Positions 1-7,010 of a stretch of 64,000 nucleotides of DNA are shown one piece after another. The stretch covers positions 780,876 to 844,875 of the forward strand of contig NZ_BMHM01000001.1 of the NCBI RefSeq assembly GCF_014640815.1, given 5' to 3'. The position numbers and the translations under genes are program-made. A model generated the notes under the pieces. The model was not told the DNA's origin. It saw only the letters and a program-made list of their open reading frames with translations, and did not search any database. This DNA comes from Vreelandella lutescens (GTDB taxonomy: Bacteria; Pseudomonadota; Gammaproteobacteria; Pseudomonadales; Halomonadaceae). The number at the start of each line of letters is the position of its first letter. The stretch's first letter is position 1.

Positions 1-27
1 CTGTTCTGCTAAAGATTTTTCTGTTGT

Positions 28-103
28 TCCCTGATAGCTCAGTTGGTAGAGCAAATGACTGTTAATCATTGGGTCGCAGGTTCGAGTCCTGCTCAGGGAG
101 CCA
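28..103 (+). tRNA. tRNA-Asn (GTT)
   Basis: Cloverleaf read directly. The acceptor arms TCCCTGA (28-34) and TCAGGGA (93-99) pair, followed by discriminator G and an encoded CCA (101-103). The D arm is GCTC...GAGC, the anticodon stem AATGA/TCATT encloses GTT, and the T arm contains GGTTCGAGTCC. The anticodon GTT decodes Asn. It lies immediately upstream of the AT-rich segment carrying the two-polymerase operon, with its 3' end facing that segment, the usual orientation for tRNA-targeted islands. Confidence 0.97.
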
Positions 104-370
104 TCTAGCGTAACACCTTCCCCGTTTGAATGATTCTATCGCCCGCTGCCATATGGCATTTTGGGTGATTTTTTGTGCGTGCTTATTTTCCTATTTCCTT
201 TCATGCCTGTGTATTGGCCTCAAAGTACCTTCCTAGCTGTGACAGAGCCTTTAAGTTGTTGAAAATTCATCATATTCCCATGATATGAATAAGATTTACT
301 TAGTTAGAGTCCGTCTTAGAGAGAACTTTTCCGTTGCTGTGGAATAGAGTCATGATGTTTTTTCAGTAGT

Positions 371-395
371 TGAAAGTTTTCTATTAAAAATTTCA
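371..395 (+). other. Inverted repeat, 9 of 10 bp, loop CTATT
   Basis: TGAAAGTTTT (371-380) pairs with AAAAATTTCA (386-395) with one G/A mismatch and a 5-base loop. It is one of several stem-loops in the leader upstream of the RT gene. No T-run follows, so it is unlikely to be an intrinsic terminator. Confidence 0.4.
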
Positions 396-517
396 TATGT
401 CTTTGCTTCTATCAAGAAATGATCCTACTGAGGATATTTTGTAAAATTAAAATGTGTGACCTAAAGTGCCAATTAGGGAGTTGTATTGTTGTAAATGAAC
501 GGGCATCATTGCTCATA

Positions 518-545
518 ATACTTAGAAATTATTATTTCTAAGTAT
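518..545 (+). other. Perfect 12-bp hairpin, loop TATT, upstream of the RT gene
   Basis: ATACTTAGAAAT (518-529) is the exact reverse complement of ATTTCTAAGTAT (534-545), separated by TATT. It is followed by AAGAATG and not by a T-run, so it does not look like a terminator. It ends 105 bases before the likely RT start codon. It is the strongest structural element in the leader and could be part of a small RNA used by the RT or an operator; neither is shown. Confidence 0.65.
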
Positions 546-564
546 AAGAATGTATTAGTGGCTT

Positions 565-594
565 TTGGATATTTTTAATATGTTTATAGATAAT
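565..594 (+). promoter_or_regulatory. Possible sigma70-type promoter for the RT operon
   Basis: TTGGAT (565-570) and GATAAT (589-594) are separated by 18 bases. The -10 matches TATAAT at five of six positions, the -35 matches TTGACA at only three. Transcription would start near 601 and give a leader of about 50 bases before the RT start. In DNA this AT-rich such matches arise easily by chance. Confidence 0.3.
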
Positions 595-612
595 AGTAAT
601 TATGCTCTACGT

Positions 613-626
613 TTTTTTAGAAGTCT
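613..626 (+). repeat. Left copy of imperfect direct repeat flanking the RT-PolA operon
   Basis: TTTTTTAGAAGTCT matches TTTTTTAGAGGTCT at 4229-4242 in 13 of 14 positions. A further 8-mer, TCTACGTT, occurs at 606-613 and again at 4240-4247. The two 14-mers bracket the two genes closely. Because half of each is a T-run, chance similarity is possible. Confidence 0.4.
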
Positions 627-650
627 GGGCTCTACAAAGGGTTGGTGAGT

Positions 651-2336
651 ATGAGTGATTCAGAAAATTATTTGCTTAGCTCCTCCTTTTGGGAGAAGGG
701 TCAAGCATTGGGCTTTCCAGTCAATTTTGATCGTGTTTTAAGCCACTTGCGCCAAGATATGCGAGATGATTGGTATTTTGACTGCTTGCAATACCAAGAT
801 CTTTTTAATAACCCTAAAGATGCAAAAAATATAATTATATCGATGCTTCAAGACGGGAATGGTATTTATTGCGGAACTCAAAGGGTTCTGCGAAATATTC
901 CAAAGAGTGGGTATGGTGAGCGTTACAGTCTTGAAACAGACTTTTTTGATCGTTTTATTTATCAAGCTATATGTAGTTTTTTGATTCCATATTATGACCG
1001 GCTAATAAGCCATAGAGTGCTAAGTTATCGCTATGATTCCAAGCCTTTTAAAGAAAAATATTTGTTTAAGCCAAAGATAGATCGTTGGTTTACTTTTGAA
1101 GGGGTTACGTTAACTTTTGCTAGGTCAAATAAATTTCTGCTGATAACTGATGTTAGTAATTTTTTCGAGAACATTTCACGAGATCAGTTAACTGCTGCGC
1201 TAGAGCATGCTATTCCATATATTTCAGCAACAGGACCAGAAAAGCTTCAAATACGAAACGCAATAACAACTCTGGATAAGCTTCTAGTGAAATGGACCTA
1301 TAGTGGAAGTCATGGGCTTCCTCAAAATCGAGATGCTTCCTCATTTTTGTCAAATATACTTCTTTCATCTATTGACCATGCAATGGTTGAGAGCGGGTGT
1401 GATTACTATAGATATGTTGACGACATAAGAATTCTTGCTGATTCTGAATCTTCTGCTCGGCGTGCGCTTCAATATTTAATACGTCAGCTTCGCTGTATAG
1501 GTTTAAATATTAATGCAAGTAAAACCGAGATTTTGCCGCCTGATACAACTCATGAAAATATAGCGAAGTACTTTCCTTCTCAAGATAGTAGTACTAATGC
1601 AATTAACTATATGTGGCAGTCACGTAGTCGTAGGCTTGTAACACGCTCCGTAAGCTATATTGTTGAGATGCTGGAAAACTGTATTGAATCTGGCGAGACA
1701 CAGTCTCGTCAATTTAGGTTCGCTGTCAATCGTATTGCACAAATTGTTGAATGTGAGCTGTTTGATGTTGGTGATGCACTAACTTTTTCTTTATTAGATG
1801 CACTCTCAGGTACTTTGCTTGATCAGGCTGTATCAACCGATCAGTATTGCCGTTTAATTGCCATTTTAGACAGAGATGGGCGCTGTTTGCCGGCATTAGA
1901 AGCTTTTCTAATGCAAGAAGAGGGCGCTATTCATGATTGGCAGAATTATAATATTTGGCTTCTCCTAGCTGTTAGAAAATACCGATCTGATGCCCTAGTT
2001 GAGCTTGCGGATCGAAAGCTTCAAAAAGATTTTGGATCTGGAGAAGCTGCTGCAATTCTCGTTTGGCTACGTTGCGTTGAAGAAAGTAAATTAATTGAAA
2101 AATCACTAGAAAAATTTTCAGGCACTCTGCCCTTTCAAAATGCGCGTTATTTGCTCATATCTGCTTCTGTTCTTCCTGAAGCAAGTCTAAGCAAGTTATA
2201 CGGTTTGGTGCCATTAGCATTAAAAGGTACGATTGTTCGAGCCGCGCGACATAATAATAAGGAAGGTCTACCGTTTGCTATGCGTGAAAGAACTGACCTT
2301 CCAAGTCTCGTGAATGAGGTAAGCGAATATGATTGA
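651..2336 (+). CDS. Reverse transcriptase, UG/Abi (DRT-like) family
   Basis: Predicted RNA-directed DNA polymerase of 561 residues. The chosen start is ATG 651, because AAAGGG at 636-641 lies nine bases before it; in-frame TTG 642 and GTG 645 are alternatives. The RT core covers roughly residues 60-300. Motif A has Asp167 in ITDVSNFF, the GLPQ motif is at 222-225, the catalytic YVDD is at 255-258, and GLNINASKTEIL follows as the motif D/E region. There is no maturase X domain, endonuclease or integrase. Residues about 305-561 look all-helical, like the alpha-repeat region of Abi/UG reverse transcriptases, which are typically phage-defence proteins. The stop overlaps the next gene by eight bases, so the two are surely translated together. 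Codon use and AT content differ from the rest of the window, suggesting horizontal transfer. I am sure it is an RT, fairly sure of the UG/Abi class, and cannot name its subgroup. Confidence 0.9.
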   Translation: MSDSENYLLSSSFWEKGQALGFPVNFDRVLSHLRQDMRDDWYFDCLQYQDLFNNPKDAKNIIISMLQDGNGIYCGTQRVLRNIPKSGYGERYSLETDFFDRFIYQAICSFLIPYYDRLISHRVLSYRYDSKPFKEKYLFKPKIDRWFTFEGVTLTFARSNKFLLITDVSNFFENISRDQLTAALEHAIPYISATGPEKLQIRNAITTLDKLLVKWTYSGSHGLPQNRDASSFLSNILLSSIDHAMVESGCDYYRYVDDIRILADSESSARRALQYLIRQLRCIGLNINASKTEILPPDTTHENIAKYFPSQDSSTNAINYMWQSRSRRLVTRSVSYIVEMLENCIESGETQSRQFRFAVNRIAQIVECELFDVGDALTFSLLDALSGTLLDQAVSTDQYCRLIAILDRDGRCLPALEAFLMQEEGAIHDWQNYNIWLLLAVRKYRSDALVELADRKLQKDFGSGEAAAILVWLRCVEESKLIEKSLEKFSGTLPFQNARYLLISASVLPEASLSKLYGLVPLALKGTIVRAARHNNKEGLPFAMRERTDLPSLVNEVSEYD

Positions 2337-4146
2337 CTACTCTTATGCTATTTTGTTATTTGCGAAGGATATTACAGGTGGCGGAGCAGATAAATTCTAC
2401 TGGTTTGACGATGGGCAGATTGTAGAGACGGATGTACAGCAAGTTGTTGAATTAGATAGGATAGTTGTATGCCATGATTTTTGGCTGATTCGCGACGTGT
2501 TATTTGATAAGGCGCAAGATATACCAGAATTAATTTTAGATCTTGATGAGTTTAGAATTACTATAAGTGGTGATCCAAAAGACCGTATCCTTCGCGAAAA
2601 GCAAGATATTACGAACGAGTTAATCAGGTATGGCACTAGCGAAGAAGTCTGCTCTCAATATAAGAAAATGTTTTATGGGGGGGAGGGGTTTGATATTGAA
2701 GTCGCATTAGAAGCTGCTACAGCTATGGATAAAATGTTTTGTTTTTTATGTGAAAAAGCATCTGTTAATGATGAGATGAGTAGGTTTTTAGAAGTTGAGT
2801 TGCCAGTTTACAGACTTCTTCAGAGGTCGATGGCTTCTGGTATTTGTATTAATTCGATGGGCTTAAAAGAAAAGCGAAGCGAGGCAGAGCACGACTATTT
2901 TTATGCCTTGAAGAATTACTCTGCTACTCATGATATGCCTTTAGAGACACCTGCTCAAGATGCAATAGAAGCCAAGCTAAATGCTTTGGGTTTCGATCTC
3001 AATGGGGTTTCGACTAATTATGTGTTGGAGTTTTTGCCTCATGAGAAGAATTTCGGGAATGATACAATTTCTCTTTTAAATTTAAACTCAACTAGGCAAG
3101 TGCTTTCATCATTATCCATATCTAGTGATCTTGTTCGTCCTGTAATCGACGTTTTTGGATCTAGAACATCGCGAGTGCATTTACGCAGTCCATCACTGCA
3201 AAACTTAGCTAAAAAATATCGAACAATACTGAAAGCACGTGAAGGTGCGAATCTCAGCTATGTAGATTTTGATCAATATGAAGTTGGAATTATGGCAGCA
3301 CTTTCCGAAGACCCAGAATTAGCAAGACTTTACGAAACGGGCGACATGTATGATTTGTTTGCTACACAATATCTTGGTCTTGATGGAAATAGGAAGGCCG
3401 CTAAACAACTCTTTCTTTCATATGCTTATGGAATGAGTCGTGATGCCTTAGTTGATGCGGCAGTCTCTTTTGGTGCTGATCGTAAAAGTGCAAAATCTTC
3501 ATTTAAAGCTTTTACCAAATATGAAGAGTGGAAGAATTCAGTTTGGTCGGAGTTTCGTCGAAATGAGCGAATAGGTACGTTAAATGGAAATTACTACAAG
3601 AGGGATGTGTACGATCTCAAATTGATGTCTGTTGATAATCTTAAGCGCCTTGCAAATAGCGCAGCTTCTTTGGTAATTGTCGCTATGGTTTCGAATAAGA
3701 TACATGTTCGCATATTTGACGAAAAAGGAAAGAAAGTTATTGATAAGAGTGAGAAGCAAATATCTTCTAAAGATGGTTTTACAGAATTTTGTCAGCAGCT
3801 GAAATTTTTTTATAATAAGGATTGTTTGTCTTTTGATAATCAACAAGAGGTAATAAAATTAGCTATGAGCATTACAGGGTATAGTAGAAAATTATCTGGA
3901 AAAGAAAAGCGCTCGGCAGTTAGTCAAGTTGTGCAGGGTACTGCTTCTTTAATATTTAAAAAATCGCTTCTAGCAGTAAGCGAAATCGAAGATGTTACCA
4001 TTGTTTTGCCTATGCATGATGCTTTGCTTTTTGAACATAATTTGTTAGATACCCCTAATAAGGTGGTCGAAATTTTTTCCAAAGTAATGACTGAAGAGCT
4101 CTCAGACCGAGTGAAGGGTAAGGCATCAATTGCTCAGTTTTCTTGA
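2329..4146 (+). CDS. Family A DNA polymerase-like protein coupled to the RT
   Basis: A 605-residue protein with the polymerase core of the Pol I family. Motif A is DFDQYE (313-318, as DYSQIE in E. coli Pol I, keeping the two key acids and the steric-gate Glu). Motif B is RKAAKQLFLSYAYG (355-368). QGTA is at 536-539 and motif C has HD at 563-564. So it is probably a live DNA polymerase. Three things are odd. The position of E. coli Phe762 is Leu363. About 98 residues (427-524) sit where Pol I has about 20. The N-terminal 250 residues resemble a degenerate 3'-5' exonuclease fold, in which I see no DEDD metal ligands; no 5' nuclease is present. The start is set by GAGGTAAG just upstream and overlaps the RT stop. 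Likely role, by inference: second-strand or downstream synthesis on the product of the RT. Confidence 0.88.
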   Translation: MIDYSYAILLFAKDITGGGADKFYWFDDGQIVETDVQQVVELDRIVVCHDFWLIRDVLFDKAQDIPELILDLDEFRITISGDPKDRILREKQDITNELIRYGTSEEVCSQYKKMFYGGEGFDIEVALEAATAMDKMFCFLCEKASVNDEMSRFLEVELPVYRLLQRSMASGICINSMGLKEKRSEAEHDYFYALKNYSATHDMPLETPAQDAIEAKLNALGFDLNGVSTNYVLEFLPHEKNFGNDTISLLNLNSTRQVLSSLSISSDLVRPVIDVFGSRTSRVHLRSPSLQNLAKKYRTILKAREGANLSYVDFDQYEVGIMAALSEDPELARLYETGDMYDLFATQYLGLDGNRKAAKQLFLSYAYGMSRDALVDAAVSFGADRKSAKSSFKAFTKYEEWKNSVWSEFRRNERIGTLNGNYYKRDVYDLKLMSVDNLKRLANSAASLVIVAMVSNKIHVRIFDEKGKKVIDKSEKQISSKDGFTEFCQQLKFFYNKDCLSFDNQQEVIKLAMSITGYSRKLSGKEKRSAVSQVVQGTASLIFKKSLLAVSEIEDVTIVLPMHDALLFEHNLLDTPNKVVEIFSKVMTEELSDRVKGKASIAQFS

Positions 4147-4202
4147 AATACAATTTGTTGGATATGAATTTAATGCTTTTTTAATTGTGTGACGCTTCTT
4201 TG

Positions 4203-4234
4203 GTATTAATAAAAATTTGGCATTAATGTTTTTT
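4203..4234 (+). terminator. Weak candidate terminator after the PolA-like gene
   Basis: GTATTAAT and ATTAATGT can pair with two G-T wobbles around an 11-base loop, followed by TTTTT. The stem is all AT, so termination would be weak. It partly overlaps the right copy of the direct repeat. Confidence 0.3.
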
Positions 4235-4242
4235 AGAGGTCT
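4229..4242 (+). repeat. Right copy of imperfect direct repeat flanking the RT-PolA operon
   Basis: TTTTTTAGAGGTCT, 13 of 14 identical to 613-626. It lies right at the change from AT-rich island DNA to the GC-rich sequence containing the ArsR gene, which is where an island end would be expected. Confidence 0.4.
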
Positions 4243-4324
4243 ACGTTCTGGCTACCAACCCCTTAGCCTTACCCCCCAGCATGACGTAAACTAGCCTCCT
4301 CAATTCATGGCGTAGGAAGGTGTC

Positions 4325-4687
4325 GTGGGAAAAGCGGCTAGCCTGCAGGCGCTGCAGGTCTTTAAGTGTTTGAGCGATGAAACGCGGCTGATGCTGGTGC
4401 TGCTGATTGCCCAGGAGCAGTCGCTGTGCGTGTGTGAGATGACCTATGCGCTGGAGGAGTCTCAGCCGAAGGTGTCTCGCCATTTGGCGCAGCTGCGCCA
4501 GTGCGGCCTGCTGATCGATCAGCGGGAAGGGCAGTGGGTCTACTACCGTTTAGCGCCGCAGCTGCCTGCCTGGGCGCAGTCGATTATTGAATCCGGTGCG
4601 CAGGGGAGTGTGGTGCAGCTTAACGCGCTAACGCAGCGTTTGGCCCGCATGGGCGACCGGCCTGCGCGCCGTGCAGCGCTCTGCTAG
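4325..4687 (+). CDS. arsR: ArsR/SmtB-family metalloregulator, orphan
   Basis: Small winged-helix repressor of 120 residues. LSDETRLMLVLLI, the recognition-helix segment SQPKVSRHLAQLRQCGLL and the wing EGQWVYYRL are all present. The CVCEM segment supplies the paired cysteines that bind As(III)/Sb(III) in ArsR proteins, so arsenite-responsive repression is the likely role. The start GTG 4325 is preceded by AGGAAGG. In this family the gene normally heads an arsB/arsC operon, but here a terminator and the opposing prc gene follow directly, so its targets must be elsewhere or have been lost. Base composition is that of the host, not of the AT-rich island. Confidence 0.85.
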   Translation: MGKAASLQALQVFKCLSDETRLMLVLLIAQEQSLCVCEMTYALEESQPKVSRHLAQLRQCGLLIDQREGQWVYYRLAPQLPAWAQSIIESGAQGSVVQLNALTQRLARMGDRPARRAALC

Positions 4688-4713
4688 CGGTTAGTTAGTA
4701 CACACAAACAAAA

Positions 4714-4735
4714 ACGCCAGCCCGAGGGCTGGCGT
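4714..4735 (-). terminator. Rho-independent terminator of prc
   Basis: ACGCCAGCC (4714-4722) pairs with GGCTGGCGT (4727-4735) around CGAG. On the minus strand the stem is followed by TTTTTGTTTG, so it ends prc transcription. It may also act on the convergent arsR. Confidence 0.85.
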
Positions 4736-4766
4736 CTTCGTACTTAGGGTAGGTCAAGCCGTTTAC

Positions 4767-6872
4767 TTACCGCTTGGCCATGCGCTGCTGGTTTTGCAGG
4801 TGTACATAGTCAAGCAGCACTTCAGCGGCTTCGAGTACGTGCGCACGGTCTACCGGTACTTCTTCGTCGCTTTCTTCCGTTCCGCCTTCGCTTTCTACTT
4901 CAGCATCTTCTGTCGGGGTGGTGCCGTCGCTACGCGCGTCCATCCACTCTTCCAGTTCGGGTAGCCCCAGGGCGCGGCGGCGCTGGTTTTCCAGCGAGAG
5001 CTGTTCGGCTTCTTGGGCTTCTAGCTCGCGTTGGCGCTGTTCCCGGTTCAGGCTCACGCTGGTGTGCTGTTCACGCAGTTGGCGAGCCAGCGTGGATTGG
5101 CGTTCCAGGTAGCGGAAGTTGGGGTTCTCTTTGGCGCGCTCTTCATGGCGGGCAATTAGCGTTGGCAGGGCGCGTTCCGGCTCGCCGTAGCGGCGGTACT
5201 GAACGTTTTGCACGGTGTCCCAGGCCAGGGCGTTATCCAGGCTGCTCTCACCAATCCGCTCCGGGTCAATCAGGCTGGGGAAGGTGATGTCCGGCTCTAC
5301 GCCGCGGTTCTGGGTGCTGTCGCCAGAAATACGGTAGAACTTGGCGCGGGTGAGTTTGATCTGGCCATGGCTGAGGTCGTTCAGGGTTTGAACGGTGCCT
5401 TTACCGAAGGTAGACGCACCCACCACAATGCCGCGGCCGTAGTCTTGAATAGCACCGGCAAAGATTTCAGAGGCCGAGGCCGAAAGGCGGTTCACCAGCA
5501 CGGTGAGCGGGCCGTCGTACACGGTGCCTGCTTCGGTGTCGCCGTAGAGCTGAATGCGGCCCTGGGCGTCGCGTACTTGCACGGTGGGGCCACGGTCGAT
5601 AAACAGGCCGATCAGCGAGTTGGCTTCTTGCAGTGCACCGCCGCCGTTATTGCGCAGGTCTAGCACAATGCCTTCTACACCCTCTTTTTTGAGGCTGTCG
5701 ATTTCGCGGGCCACATCGCGAGTGGTGCTGCGATACTCCTCTTCACCGGCCTGCCAGGCGTCAAAATCCACATAGAAGGTAGGCACGCTGATCACGCCAA
5801 TGCGGTGGGGCGCGCCGTCACGCATCACTTCAATCACTTCGCTGTGGGCGGCTTGGTCTTCCAGGCTGACCGTGTCGCGGGTGATTTCAACGATTTGCGA
5901 GCGGGTCATGTCGACGGCTTGGGCGGGCACCACATCTAAGCGCACCACAGAGCCTTTGGGGCCACGAATCAGGTCCACTACGTTGTCTAGGCGCATGCCT
6001 ACCACGTTGACCATCTCGCCCTCTTCCTGGCCGACGGCGATAATGCGGTCGGCAGGCTCTAATACGCCTGCGCGCTCAGCGGGGCCGCCGGGTACTAGGC
6101 TAGATACCTTGACGTACTCGCCGTCGGCTTGCAGCAGGGCACCAATGCCTTCCAGCGAGAGGCTCATCTGGATATCAAAGGATTCACCCTGGCGAGGGGA
6201 GAGGTAGCCGGTGTGCGGGTCGATGGTGCCGGAAACGGCGGCCATCATCAGGCCGAAGACATCTTCTGATTCTGCTTGGCGTAACCGAGAGAGCTGGCCT
6301 TCGTAACGCTGACGCAGGTTGTCTTCAATCTGCTCATTGTCTTGATCGGTCAGGGCGAGGGTCAGGGCGTCATTTTTCAACCGCTTGCGCCACAGTTCGT
6401 CCAGCTCGCTTTCGCGGGTGGCCCAGGGGGCGTCTTCGCGGTCCACTTCCAGGCGTTCGTCGCTATCAAACTCCAGCGAGAGCCCTTCATCCAGGCGAGC
6501 CAGCAGCCATTCAAGCCGAGCGGTATGGCGTTCACTTAAGCGATTGTAAAGCGCGAAAGCGTCGTCCAGGTCGCCGTTGAAGAGCACCTCGGCCATATCG
6601 TCTTCAAGATGACGGTAGGGTTCGATGTCGCGGTTTAGCAGGTAGGCGCGCTGACCATCTAGAATATCTAGATAGCGCTGGAAAGCTTCCTGTGACCACT
6701 GCTCGTTAAAATTAATATCAGCATAGTGGCCATAGCGGAGCGAGTCCGCAATTTCCACAGCCGCTTGGCGTTGTTCGTCGGTCGGCGCGATTTGCGCTAG
6801 TGCTGCCGGGCTGGCGATCACCAGCATCACGGCAAGGGCGACCGAGCGCGAAAGCGTTGCAAACAAGCTCAT
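4767..6872 (-). CDS. prc: Carboxy-terminal processing (tail-specific) protease Prc
   Basis: Periplasmic S41 serine endopeptidase of 701 residues, similar in size to E. coli Prc (about 680). It cleaves proteins near exposed non-polar C-termini and trims cell-wall enzymes. The N-terminus is a signal peptide ending near SPAALAQ. A PDZ domain (around 225-320, with SLEGIGALLQ and VPGGPAERAGV) precedes the S41 core. The catalytic dyad is Ser466 in SASASEIF and Lys491 in TFGKGTVQ, spaced by 25 as in E. coli. The C-terminal part is the Prc-specific DUF3340-like region with an acidic tail. The start ATG 6872 has GGGAG upstream. Divergent from the aminopeptidase gene. Confidence 0.97.
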   Translation of the reverse strand: MSLFATLSRSVALAVMLVIASPAALAQIAPTDEQRQAAVEIADSLRYGHYADINFNEQWSQEAFQRYLDILDGQRAYLLNRDIEPYRHLEDDMAEVLFNGDLDDAFALYNRLSERHTARLEWLLARLDEGLSLEFDSDERLEVDREDAPWATRESELDELWRKRLKNDALTLALTDQDNEQIEDNLRQRYEGQLSRLRQAESEDVFGLMMAAVSGTIDPHTGYLSPRQGESFDIQMSLSLEGIGALLQADGEYVKVSSLVPGGPAERAGVLEPADRIIAVGQEEGEMVNVVGMRLDNVVDLIRGPKGSVVRLDVVPAQAVDMTRSQIVEITRDTVSLEDQAAHSEVIEVMRDGAPHRIGVISVPTFYVDFDAWQAGEEEYRSTTRDVAREIDSLKKEGVEGIVLDLRNNGGGALQEANSLIGLFIDRGPTVQVRDAQGRIQLYGDTEAGTVYDGPLTVLVNRLSASASEIFAGAIQDYGRGIVVGASTFGKGTVQTLNDLSHGQIKLTRAKFYRISGDSTQNRGVEPDITFPSLIDPERIGESSLDNALAWDTVQNVQYRRYGEPERALPTLIARHEERAKENPNFRYLERQSTLARQLREQHTSVSLNREQRQRELEAQEAEQLSLENQRRRALGLPELEEWMDARSDGTTPTEDAEVESEGGTEESDEEVPVDRAHVLEAAEVLLDYVHLQNQQRMAKR

Positions 6873-7010
6873 CAGTCAAGCTCTCCCGGATTTGTGTACA
6901 CTCATTCTTCCCTAGACCCGCAGTTAGCCTATGAGTTGCGTAGGCCGAGGGAGCATTGTAGCAGGTCATTTCCCCTGTGAGACTCAATCATTACTGTTAT
7001 GAGGAATTCC

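Larger units (their letters stand above)
104..641 (+). other. AT-rich gene-free leader region, candidate non-coding RNA
   Basis: No convincing coding region lies between tRNA-Asn and the reverse transcriptase gene, although almost every other gap in this window is short. The sequence becomes strongly AT-rich after about 170. Several inverted repeats are visible: a palindrome TGCCATATGGCA at 147-158; a weak stem ATTCAT/ATGAAT at 265-290; a 9-of-10-bp stem at 371-395; a 5-bp stem ATCCT/AGGAT at 422-435; and a perfect 12-bp stem at 518-545. Several reverse-transcriptase defence systems (retrons, DRT2, DRT3, DRT9) are known to have a templating or structural RNA encoded beside the RT. That this region makes one is inference; it could equally be a long regulatory leader. 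Confidence 0.45.

Noticed and set aside
147..177. Palindrome TGCCATATGGCA followed by T-rich sequence as terminator of tRNA-Asn
   Set aside because: The loop would leave only a four-pair stem and the T-run is interrupted by GGG; too weak to call.
738..965. Antisense open frame within the RT gene
   Set aside because: It lies wholly inside a gene with clear RT motifs, has no ribosome site and no recognisable domain.
5208..5663. Plus-strand frame inside prc
   Set aside because: Overlaps the catalytic domain of Prc and lacks a ribosome site.
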